Source: an uncultured Bacillota bacterium
Lineage (GTDB): Bacteria > Bacillota > Clostridia > Oscillospirales > Oscillospiraceae
Direction: 5' to 3'
Length of the DNA: 64,000 nucleotides
Assembly: GCA_947426945.1 (NCBI GenBank)
Contig: CANEFX010000013.1
Location: 1-64,000 of the forward strand
In this document: piece by piece, positions 1 through 5,992 of the stretch
Layout of the letters: each line of letters starts with the position of its first letter
Numbering within the stretch: the stretch's first letter is position 1
Notes under the pieces: model-generated
Database searches by the model: none
Told to the model about the DNA's origin: nothing
What the model saw: the letters and a program-made list of their open reading frames with translations, nothing else
Translations under genes and position numbers: made by a program

Positions 1-1
1 C

Positions 2-472
2 GACCCGCCGGGACCGGTCCCGCCCCCTGTGGAGGAGCCCGACCCGCCGGGACCGATCCCGCCCTCTGTGGAGGAGCCCGACTCGCCGGGGCCGGTCCCG
101 CCCGCCGTGGAGGAGCCCGGTTCTGTGGAGAAACCCTCCCTGCCCAGTCCCGTTGAGTCCCCCGCACAGGGAGAAAAAAACAGCGGCATATCCCGTTTGC
201 CTTTGGAAGCTGCCGAAAAAACGAAGGACGCTCCAGCTCCTGCGCCGCAGGTGCCGGTCCCGGCGCAGACAGCCTCGCCCGCCGGGGAGACCCGGCAGGC
301 CGCGGATACTCCGGTGTTGGAGGACCCTCCTGCGCCGGCGCCCGGTCTGCCCGCCCCTGTGGTGCAGGTAATGGCGGGCACCGCCATTACCGTCGGGCTG
401 ATAACCGCGGCTGTGGCGGTAAAGCCTGCCGCTGTGCTGAACTGGCTGCGCAGGCTGCTTCACAGGCTATAA
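2..472 (+). CDS. Proline-rich repeat protein with C-terminal membrane segment (5' end outside window)
   Basis: The reading frame is open from base 2, so the gene enters from the left edge; 156 residues are visible. The first part is built of about 14-residue repeats of the form EEPDxPGPVPPxV, at least three copies, then a Pro/Ala/Glu-rich linker. Near the C-terminus there is one hydrophobic stretch (VMAGTAITVGLITAAVAV) followed by a basic tail ending LRRLLHRL. This is the look of a secreted or surface protein whose rigid proline-rich region spans the wall and whose C-terminus sits in the membrane. No catalytic domain is visible in the part seen. The repeat DNA is nearly identical between copies, so copy number may vary between strains. 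It ends at a strong hairpin terminator. Confidence 0.7.
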   Translation, partial: DPPGPVPPPVEEPDPPGPIPPSVEEPDSPGPVPPAVEEPGSVEKPSLPSPVESPAQGEKNSGISRLPLEAAEKTKDAPAPAPQVPVPAQTASPAGETRQAADTPVLEDPPAPAPGLPAPVVQVMAGTAITVGLITAAVAVKPAAVLNWLRRLLHRL

Positions 473-476
473 TAAC

Positions 477-507
477 ACAAAAACCACTGGCTCAGCCAGT
501 GGTTTTT
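477..507. terminator. Bidirectional rho-independent terminator
   Basis: The inverted repeat CCACTGG/CCAGTGG around a CTCAG loop is flanked by an A-run on the left and a T-run on the right. It can therefore stop both the proline-rich gene and the convergent response regulator gene. Confidence 0.85.
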
Positions 508-1206
508 CTATTCCTGAGGCGTAAAAACGTATCCCTTGCGGCGCACAGTAGAGATGTAGTTTCTTCCGCCGCACAGCTGGGTCAGCTTCTGCCGCATGGA
601 GGCCACCCGTGCCTGGAGGTTGTGCCGGCTCCTGCCCATAGGCTCCTGCCAGATGCCGTCATAAATTTGCTCATAGGAAAAAACCCGGCTGGGATACTGG
701 GCCAGAAAGGCCAGAATATCAAACTCGATTCGGGCAAAATCCCCGATCTCTCCGTCAAAGGAGACGATGCGCCGTCCGGCGTCGATGACCAAAGGTCCAT
801 ACTTCAGTACGGCGGCAGGGCGCTGGTCCCCTCTGGGTCGGATGCGTGCCCGTACCCGCAGCTCCAGTTCCTTCATGGAAAAGGGCTTGCATACATAGTC
901 GTCGCCGCCCAAGGTCAGCCCCTGGACCCGGTGCTCCTCCTCGGTATAGCAGGACAAAAATACGATGGGAATGGCGCTGTCCGCCCGCATCTGGGCGCAC
1001 AAATCAAAGCCGTTTTGGTCAGGGAGCCCTACATCCAATACCACGCAGTCCAGTCTTACCCGGCGGATCAGCTCCAGCGCTACAGCGCCGGTAGCTGCCC
1101 GGAGCACCTGGAAGCCGGCAGTGGTAAAATGATCCTCTATGCTGTCCACCAGCTCCCGGTCATCATCCACAATTAAAATACGCAGTTCCCTTTTTTTCTC
1201 TGACAT
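508..1206 (-). CDS. OmpR/PhoB-family response regulator
   Basis: A two-domain DNA-binding response regulator of 232 aa. The receiver domain (residues 8-120) has the acidic pair in LIVDDDREL, the phospho-acceptor Asp in VVLDVGLPD and the conserved Lys in DYVCKPF. The C-terminal winged helix (about 135-230) ends with the typical ISTVRRKGYVF. The start chosen is ATG at 1206 because TTTTGGAGGCGAAA sits just before it; the open frame continues upstream without an RBS. No histidine kinase gene is adjacent in the window, so it is an orphan here. It diverges from the RsbW-like gene at 1335. Target genes cannot be told from sequence. Confidence 0.9.
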   Translation of the reverse strand: MSEKKRELRILIVDDDRELVDSIEDHFTTAGFQVLRAATGAVALELIRRVRLDCVVLDVGLPDQNGFDLCAQMRADSAIPIVFLSCYTEEEHRVQGLTLGGDDYVCKPFSMKELELRVRARIRPRGDQRPAAVLKYGPLVIDAGRRIVSFDGEIGDFARIEFDILAFLAQYPSRVFSYEQIYDGIWQEPMGRSRHNLQARVASMRQKLTQLCGGRNYISTVRRKGYVFTPQE

Positions 1207-1252
1207 TTTCGCCTCCAAAAGTCCGCTGACGTTCCTTTTTGACGAAACCCAC

Positions 1253-1281
1253 TTCTTTTCAATCTGCCGAACCGGTATAAT
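1253..1281 (+). promoter_or_regulatory. Possible promoter for the RsbW-like gene
   Basis: A perfect -10 TATAAT (1276-1281) has a poor -35, TTCTTT (1253-1258), 17 bases upstream. It faces the gene that starts at 1335. Confidence 0.4.
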
Positions 1282-1334
1282 GGAGGAGCGATTTTCGACG
1301 CTCCGCGCTTCTGAGAGAAGGTGTACCACCGAGT

Positions 1335-1664
1335 ATGAAAGAGCTATTTGTCCCCCTGTCGGCTGCAGAAGTCGATTCCATTCTGGATTTTATCGACAGG
1401 GAGTTGATCCAACAGCATATTTTGACGGCTCCCCGTCTATGCCTGCTGGCAGCTGTGGAGGAGCTCTTTTTTGCCGCCCTTGTTCTGGCCTCCGGCCAGA
1501 GGGGGCAGGTCCGCTGTACGTTGAACGGTTCCAGCGGGGTCCGGATCTCCTTTCAGACAGAGCGTGGAGCCGTCGTACCAGACCAAGAGGAGCTGTATCT
1601 GCCGGAGGGGATTTCCCTTGTCAGGGAGGAATTTACATACGCCCTTGCGGCTTCAGCAGGGTGA
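1335..1664 (+). CDS. Small RsbW-like ATP-binding (anti-sigma-type) protein
   Basis: A 109-aa protein. Its segment APRLCLLAAVEELFFAALV resembles the N-box helix of HATPase_c_2 domains in RsbW/SpoIIAB-type serine kinases, where the pattern is a conserved acidic-acidic residue pair (VEEL) followed by the Mg-binding Asn; here that Asn position is Ala. It is shorter than the usual 135-150 aa and no G-box is obvious, so it may be a degenerate or non-catalytic version. It ends two bases from the end of the convergent STAS gene, which supports a partner-switching role because such proteins usually pair. The assignment rests on one motif and on context. Confidence 0.45.
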   Translation: MKELFVPLSAAEVDSILDFIDRELIQQHILTAPRLCLLAAVEELFFAALVLASGQRGQVRCTLNGSSGVRISFQTERGAVVPDQEELYLPEGISLVREEFTYALAASAG

Positions 1665-1666
1665 AG

Positions 1667-1972
1667 CTATTCCTGGATATTTAATATCCCGCTGAAGCCG
1701 GTCATCTCAAAGACCTCCATAATCGCAGGGCTGACGTGGGTCAGCGTCAGACTGCCCCCGGTTTTATTTACCTGCTTCTGCAGCACCAGCAGGGCGCGCA
1801 GCCCCGCGCTGCTCACATAGGCCAGATTGGTGAAATTCAGTTCGATTTCGGCGTATTCTCCGGCCACCTTTAGAAAGGCCTCCTGAGCCCCGGGGGCGGA
1901 AGTGGTGTCCAGCCGGCCTTCCAGACGCAGCTCCGCCCCGCTGGGGGGCCGTTTTACCAGTTTAATATTCAT
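1667..1972 (-). CDS. STAS-domain anti-anti-sigma factor-like protein
   Basis: A single STAS domain of 101 aa. The segment ELNFTNLAYVSSAGLRALL carries the conserved SSAGLR loop, in which the first serine is the residue phosphorylated by RsbW/SpoIIAB-type kinases. Family members bind an anti-sigma kinase when unphosphorylated and release a sigma factor. ATG 1972 is used because AGGAG lies eight bases before it; a GTG 18 bases upstream sits inside that RBS region. No sigma factor gene is in the window, so the pair with the gene at 1335 may work on a distant target. Confidence 0.85.
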   Translation of the reverse strand: MNIKLVKRPPSGAELRLEGRLDTTSAPGAQEAFLKVAGEYAEIELNFTNLAYVSSAGLRALLVLQKQVNKTGGSLTLTHVSPAIMEVFEMTGFSGILNIQE

Positions 1973-2023
1973 AGTATGCGCTCCTTGCACCTTCAGGCTT
2001 TTGCATAAAAAGCTGTTTTTGCA

Positions 2024-2053
2024 ATTATATCACAGTTTTTGCGGAGCTGACAA
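2024..2053 (-). promoter_or_regulatory. Promoter of the STAS gene
   Basis: On the minus strand TTGTCA (2053-2048) and a perfect TATAAT (2029-2024) are separated by 18 bases. The site lies about 50 bases upstream of the STAS start codon. Confidence 0.6.
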
Positions 2054-2104
2054 TTGCTTTTCGGCCTCTGTGCAAAAATGACAGGTTTTCTTCAAATATA
2101 GAAA

Positions 2105-2133
2105 TTGCAGAAAATGGCTGCCGACTCTATCAT
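2105..2133 (+). promoter_or_regulatory. Promoter of the pilin-like gene
   Basis: TTGCAG (2105-2110) and TATCAT (2128-2133) are 17 bases apart, about 75 bases upstream of the start at 2209. Confidence 0.5.
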
Positions 2134-2208
2134 GGAAGTATAGGGAGAGGCGTCAGCGGAACATATCCCTGGTCTGCCGTATTCCAATTATTATGGGAGG
2201 TGAATATT

Positions 2209-2511
2209 ATGTTTGCACAGGTAGTGGCTCCAATTGTAAGTCTCCTTAACAGCCTGATGGCCCCCCTGCTGGCCATTGTAGGCGCATTGGGCGCCCTGTA
2301 TTGCGTGGTATTGGGCGTGAAGTATGCCAAAGCAGAGGAGCCCCAGGAGCGGGAGAAGGCCAAGGGCGCGCTGAAAAACGCCGTTGTCGGCTTTGTCCTT
2401 ATTTTCGTGCTTATTCTGGCCCTGAATTTGCTGATGCCCGTGATGATCAACTGGGTCAACAGCCAGGGCGCGGGCACTATCATCACCGGCGTCGGCTCCG
2501 CGCAGGCCTGA
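2209..2511 (+). CDS. VirB2/TrbC-like pilin-type membrane protein (orphan)
   Basis: A 100-aa protein with two long hydrophobic helices (about residues 5-38 and 58-84) separated by a charged loop, KYAKAEEPQEREKAKGALK. This two-helix hairpin with a basic/acidic loop is the hallmark of VirB2/TrbC conjugation pilins and of the related small membrane proteins of clostridial conjugative elements. ATG 2209 is taken because GGGAGG lies eight bases upstream; a GTG at 2200 overlaps that RBS. Here it stands alone, with its own promoter and a terminator immediately downstream and no VirB4, VirD4 or relaxase nearby. It could be a stray from a lost element or could have another membrane role. Confidence 0.6.
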   Translation: MFAQVVAPIVSLLNSLMAPLLAIVGALGALYCVVLGVKYAKAEEPQEREKAKGALKNAVVGFVLIFVLILALNLLMPVMINWVNSQGAGTIITGVGSAQA

Positions 2512-2573
2512 GGAGAAGGCGCTGTCCCCGCCCGCGATTGATTCGCGCCAAGTCAAAATGAACCATAAAAAGA

Positions 2574-2620
2574 CTTCCCCTGATGCAGGAACGTAAAGCC
2601 GCATCAGGGGAAGGTGTATT
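2574..2620 (+). terminator. Rho-independent terminator
   Basis: CTTCCCCTGATGC pairs with GCATCAGGGGAAG across a 14-base loop, followed by a T-rich run. It lies 60 bases after the pilin-like gene. Confidence 0.75.
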
Positions 2621-2638
2621 TTTAGGGGTCTGGAACCG

Positions 2639-2681
2639 TTCAGGGCCGTTTTTTGATGTGTGTTCGAAAAACGGCCCTGAA
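2639..2681. repeat. Near-perfect inverted repeat (17 of 18 bases)
   Basis: The arm at 2639-2656 (starting TTCAGGGCCG) is the reverse complement of 2664-2681 with one mismatch; the loop is seven bases. The T/A tracts are inside the stem, so it is not a classical terminator. It lies between the pilin terminator and the end of the minus-strand gene at 2714. Confidence 0.75.
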
Positions 2682-2713
2682 TTCCGTACTGTGAGCGGGG
2701 TGTCTGCCGGGGT

Positions 2714-2899
2714 TTACAGGGATGCGCTGGGCAGGTTGTCCACAAAGGCCCGCAGCTGGGACCGGCTTGTGATCTGACCCAGCTGGAGCAGGATGGCCTG
2801 GCGCTGCTCCGGCGTGCAGCGGTCGTAGAAGGCAGAGGCCGGGGGATTGGCCTGCAGCAGCTCACCGAAGGTTACCGCCGCGTTCATATTGATGTCCAT
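2714..2899 (-). CDS. Small conserved hypothetical protein
   Basis: A 61-aa soluble protein that reads FGELLQANPPASAFYDRC, then TPEQRQAILLQLGQITS, then LRAFVDNLPS. The pattern of a short helix, an FYDRCTPEQRQAI turn and a terminal FVDNLPS is one I associate with small uncharacterised proteins of gut Clostridia, but I cannot give a function. ATG 2899 has the RBS GAGGTGAT. It follows the uracil-DNA glycosylase gene by 46 bases on the same strand and is probably its operon partner. Confidence 0.65.
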   Translation of the reverse strand: MDINMNAAVTFGELLQANPPASAFYDRCTPEQRQAILLQLGQITSRSQLRAFVDNLPSASL

Positions 2900-2945
2900 A
2901 CAATCACCTCAGGGCCAGTATGCCCCAAGGGAGGGAAAAAATACA

Positions 2946-3521
2946 TCAATAGGTGTGGCTGCAGACCTCTAAAATCTTGGCTTGAATGGCTTTCAGATCT
3001 TCAAAAGTCTCGGGGCGGCGGCGGGGGTCCCGGAGGATGGCGGCGGGATGGAAGAGGGCGGTCATCCACACGCCGTTTTTCTCGAACCACTGGCCGTGCT
3101 CCCTGGTAATTTTAAAGTCCTCCTTAATAAGTTTGCAGGCGGCGATGCGGCCCAGGCAGATGATGATCTTGGGCCGGAGGAGGGCCACCTGACTGCGGAG
3201 GTAATCAATGCAGGCCTCCTGCTCGGTGTTCAGAGGGTCACGGTTTTTAGGCGGCCGGCACTTGACCATATTGGCGATGTAGACATTCTTCTCCCGGCTC
3301 AGGTCCACCATCTCCAGCATGTCGTCCAGCAGCTTGCCGCCCCGGCCCACAAAGGGTTTGCCCTGGAGGTCCTCGTTTTCCCCCGGGCCCTCGCCAATGC
3401 ACATGACCTCGGCATCCCGGGGACCGACGCCAAAGACCACGTTGTGGCGGGTGTCAGCCAAAGCGCACTTCTGACAGGACAGACAGGCCTTTTCCAAAGT
3501 AGCCCAATCGTTATACAGCAT
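2946..3521 (-). CDS. Uracil-DNA glycosylase, family 4 (Fe-S)
   Basis: Removes uracil from DNA to start base excision repair. The 191-aa protein has the family-4 signature: a CxxC pair near the N-terminus (CLSCQKC), the active-site block GEGPGENEDLQGKPFVGRGG, a second Cys pair spaced by 15 residues (KCRPPKNRDP...EAC), which with the first pair would ligate a [4Fe-4S] cluster, and the C-terminal HPAAILRD motif. The open frame runs much further upstream, but ATG 3521 is preceded by AGGAGGAGAGGAT and is where the family homology begins. The upstream remainder overlaps the mraZ control region and looks non-coding. Confidence 0.92.
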   Translation of the reverse strand: MLYNDWATLEKACLSCQKCALADTRHNVVFGVGPRDAEVMCIGEGPGENEDLQGKPFVGRGGKLLDDMLEMVDLSREKNVYIANMVKCRPPKNRDPLNTEQEACIDYLRSQVALLRPKIIICLGRIAACKLIKEDFKITREHGQWFEKNGVWMTALFHPAAILRDPRRRPETFEDLKAIQAKILEVCSHTY

Positions 3522-3551
3522 ATCCTCTCCTCCTGATACAGATTTCGACTT

Positions 3552-3560
3552 AGTATAACA
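3552..3560 (-). promoter_or_regulatory. Extended -10 promoter for the glycosylase gene
   Basis: The minus strand reads TGTTATACT, an extended -10 (TGnTATACT), about 30 bases before the start codon. No good -35 is visible, as expected for this class. Confidence 0.45.
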
Positions 3561-3670
3561 TATTATCTTATGCCGGGAAAGGAATTTTTCATAAAAAAAT
3601 AGCCGTAAAAAAATATTTACAACTTTTATGGCAGTTTTTGATACGGAGGAGGAAAGGAGGAGCGGCTTGA

Positions 3671-3739
3671 ATGGTACAAGATATGGACAAACCGAAGAAA
3701 TGCGCGCCGTATATCTTGTATGCAGCGGCAAAAAAATAG
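3671..3739 (+). CDS. Possible 22-residue leader peptide upstream of mraZ
   Basis: A short frame (MVQDMDKPKK then CAPYILYAAAKK, stop) has one of the best ribosome binding sites in the window, AAAGGAGGAG eight bases before the ATG, preceded by a second GGAGGAGG. It lies wholly in the 416-base control region between the divergent glycosylase gene and mraZ, upstream of the mraZ promoter at 3838. No homology is claimed; it may be a chance frame behind a purine-rich tract. Confidence 0.3.
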   Translation: MVQDMDKPKKCAPYILYAAAKK

Positions 3740-3837
3740 AGATTTTCCACGAAATAGAACGTGTGTTTTTAGCACAGAAAACGAAAGTTTTTCGTGTAAA
3801 TTGCGGAGTTTGGGACAAAAGAGGCAGAAAAAAATAC

Positions 3838-3866
3838 TTGCTTTTTATGTCAACAGGATTTATACT
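3838..3866 (+). promoter_or_regulatory. Promoter of the dcw cluster
   Basis: TTGCTT (3838-3843) and TATACT (3861-3866) are separated by exactly 17 bases, placing transcription start near 3873, about 65 bases before mraZ. Confidence 0.7.
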
Positions 3867-3892
3867 GGAGAGGCTAGTGGAGCAAAATGGAG
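3866..3892 (+). promoter_or_regulatory. Candidate MraZ boxes
   Basis: TGGAG occurs at 3866, 3878 and 3888, and a TGGGG follows at 3919. The 3878 and 3888 copies are one helical turn apart and lie at the expected transcription start. Tandem TGGAG/TGGGG repeats with about 10-base periodicity upstream of mraZ are the known operator of MraZ, so autoregulation of the cluster is likely. Confidence 0.6.
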
Positions 3893-3937
3893 TAAAATCC
3901 CTGAAAAAAGCATTAAAGTGGGGCGAGGTGAGAAGCG

Positions 3938-4354
3938 GTGACCGGCACATATGAGCACAGCGTAGATGCCAAGGGCCGGTTGTTTATCCCTGCCAAGCTC
4001 CGGGAGGAGCTGGGAGCCGCCTTTTACCTGGCCATGGGGGTAGACGCCTGCCTGGCGATTTATCCCCAGTCCACCTGGGATCGCTTTACCGAAAAATTTG
4101 CATCCCTGCCCATGAGCCAGTCCAAGGCTATGCGCCCCCTGTTCGCCAACGCTGTTCGGTGCGAGCTGGACAGCCAGGGCCGCATCGTGATTCCCCAGAA
4201 GCTGCGCAAGTACGCAGGACTGGAAAAGGAGATCGTCATTATTGGGGTCCACGACCGGGCGGAGATCTGGTCGGCTGAGGCCTGGAATGCCCAGGAGGCA
4301 GAGGAAATGACCCCCGAAAAGATGGCTGCCTGTATGGCCGAGCTGGGGTTCTGA
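3938..4354 (+). CDS. mraZ: Transcriptional regulator MraZ
   Basis: First gene of the division and cell-wall cluster; a 138-aa DNA-binding protein that forms rings and represses its own operon through TGGAG repeats. Two AbrB-like SpoVT halves are visible, each with the DxxGRxxxP core: DAKGRLFIPAKLR near the N-terminus and DSQGRIVIPQKLR in the middle. The start is GTG 3938 with GAGGTG just before it. It is one base away from rsmH, so the two are translationally linked. Confidence 0.96.
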   Translation: MTGTYEHSVDAKGRLFIPAKLREELGAAFYLAMGVDACLAIYPQSTWDRFTEKFASLPMSQSKAMRPLFANAVRCELDSQGRIVIPQKLRKYAGLEKEIVIIGVHDRAEIWSAEAWNAQEAEEMTPEKMAACMAELGF

Positions 4355-4355
4355 T

Positions 4356-5291
4356 ATGAGTGAATTTACCCACCGGCCCGTCCTGCTGGAGGAGTGCATC
4401 GAGGCTTTGAATATCCGCCCGGACGGAATCTATCTGGACGGTACCCTGGGCCGGGCGGGCCACAGCCGCGAGATTGCGAAGCGGCTGACCACCGGCCGCC
4501 TCATCTGTGTGGACCGCGATCAGACGGCGCTGGACGCCGCCCGGGAGCGGCTGGCCCCCTGGATGGACAAGGTGGAGCTGGTCCACAGTAATTTCGACCG
4601 GGTGGATGAGATCCTGGACAGGCTTTCCCTGCCGGGTACGGACGGGATGCTTTTTGATTTGGGAGTGTCCTCTCCCCAGCTGGACGATGGAAGCCGGGGC
4701 TTTTCCTATATGTCTGACGCCCCCCTGGACATGCGTATGGATCGGGAGGAGAGAGTCACGGCCGCCGATATTGTCAACGGCTGGCCCCAGGAGGAGTTGA
4801 GACGGATCATCTCCCAGTACGGCGAGGAGCGGTATGCCTCCCAGATTGCGGGGGCCATCGTCCGCCGCAGGGCGGACAAGCCCATTTCCACCACCCTGGA
4901 GCTGGTGGAGGTAATCAGAGGCGCCATGGGGGGAAAAGCCCTGCGAGAGAAGCAGCACCCTGCCAAGCGCACATTTCAGGCCATCCGCATCGCAGTCAAC
5001 GACGAGCTGGCCAGCGTGGATCGGATGCTCCGGCTGGCCGTGCCCCGGCTGAATCGGGGAGGACGGTTGGCTGTGATTACCTTTCATTCCCTGGAGGACC
5101 GCATTGTGAAAACCGGCCTGGCCGCTTTTGCCAGGGGCTGCACCTGTCCTCCGGATTTTCCGGTCTGCGTCTGCGGAAAGACTCCGGAAATCAAGTTGAT
5201 AAACAAAAAACCCATCCTGCCCACCAGGCAGGAAATTGAGGAGAACCCCCGGGCTCGCAGCGCCAAGCTGCGGGTGGCGGGGAAGCTGTAG
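4356..5291 (+). CDS. rsmH: 16S rRNA (cytosine-1402-N4)-methyltransferase RsmH
   Basis: Methylates C1402 of 16S rRNA in the decoding centre using S-adenosylmethionine. The 311-aa protein has the full family pattern: HRPVLLEECIEAL at the start, the SAM-binding loop DGTLGRAGHS, the acidic strand ICVDRDQTAL, the catalytic-region block LFDLGVSSPQLDD, RGFSY...LDMRMD, and AVITFHSLEDRIVK near the C-terminus. It lies directly after mraZ, as in most Firmicutes dcw clusters. Confidence 0.97.
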   Translation: MSEFTHRPVLLEECIEALNIRPDGIYLDGTLGRAGHSREIAKRLTTGRLICVDRDQTALDAARERLAPWMDKVELVHSNFDRVDEILDRLSLPGTDGMLFDLGVSSPQLDDGSRGFSYMSDAPLDMRMDREERVTAADIVNGWPQEELRRIISQYGEERYASQIAGAIVRRRADKPISTTLELVEVIRGAMGGKALREKQHPAKRTFQAIRIAVNDELASVDRMLRLAVPRLNRGGRLAVITFHSLEDRIVKTGLAAFARGCTCPPDFPVCVCGKTPEIKLINKKPILPTRQEIEENPRARSAKLRVAGKL

Positions 5292-5304
5292 AGGAGAACA
5301 CAAG

Positions 5305-5871
5305 ATGGCCGCAAACCGACGCCGTACCACAACTGTATACAGTACATACGGCAGCGCGGCCTATTCCCCTCTCTATGATGGAAACGCGGCCCGCCTTCCT
5401 AGGCGGGAGGAGGAACTGCGCCGCACCCCCGTACCCCAGCCCAAGCGGCGGGAACAGGTGCGCCGCCATGAGCGGGCTCAGGTGGAGGTGCGGCAGGCGG
5501 GACAGATCGCACCCTTTGCGGTGATCGGATTTCTTGCAGTGGCTGTCTTTGCTGTAATGCTGATTACCAGTTACGCCCAGCTGACGGTGGCCAACGACGA
5601 AATGGTCTCCCTGCGTCGGGAGCTGTCTGAGTTGCAGAAAGAAAGTGTAACCCTGTCAGCCCAGTACGAAAAGGTTTTTGACCTGGCCACCATTCAGAAA
5701 GCGGTAGAGGATACCATGGTGCGTCCTACGGGTGATCAGGTGGTCTATATCGACCTGTCTGAGCCGGATACGGTGACTGTCCACCAGGAGACAGGTTCCG
5801 GTTCCGGTTGGACCGCCCTGTGGAGCGGGGTGGGAAATGTCTTTGGAAGTATTATAGAATATTTCCGCTGA
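5305..5871 (+). CDS. ftsL: FtsL-type cell division protein
   Basis: A bitopic division protein of 188 aa: a basic cytoplasmic N-terminus of about 70 residues, one membrane helix (IAPFAVIGFLAVAVFAVMLI), then a short extracellular coiled coil (NDEMVSLRRELSELQKESV). FtsL pairs with DivIC/FtsB and DivIB to activate septal peptidoglycan synthesis. Sequence conservation in this family is low, so the call rests on topology, size and position between rsmH and the PBP gene. A longer than usual C-terminal tail with a Ser-Gly-Trp segment follows the coiled coil. ATG 5305 has a GGAG eight bases upstream. Confidence 0.8.
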   Translation: MAANRRRTTTVYSTYGSAAYSPLYDGNAARLPRREEELRRTPVPQPKRREQVRRHERAQVEVRQAGQIAPFAVIGFLAVAVFAVMLITSYAQLTVANDEMVSLRRELSELQKESVTLSAQYEKVFDLATIQKAVEDTMVRPTGDQVVYIDLSEPDTVTVHQETGSGSGWTALWSGVGNVFGSIIEYFR

Positions 5872-5937
5872 CCCGTACATAGAGTGAATACGGGCCGGCG
5901 GGCAGGCGCGCAAGCTCACCGGTAAATAGAGAATTTC

Positions 5938-5970
5938 GGGCGCAAGAAAGTGTGTTTCTTGCGCCCTTTT
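5938..5970 (+). terminator. Internal terminator hairpin between ftsL and the PBP gene
   Basis: GGGCGCAAGAAA pairs perfectly with TTTCTTGCGCCC around a GTGTG loop and is followed by TTTT. It would uncouple mraZ-rsmH-ftsL from the downstream genes or lower read-through. Confidence 0.75.
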
Positions 5971-5992
5971 CCGCAAGGGGAGGGGATTGCCC

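Noticed and set aside
2946-3950. A 334-aa extended version of the uracil-DNA glycosylase
   Set aside because: The upstream part has no homology, crosses the mraZ promoter, and the RBS is at the internal ATG 3521.
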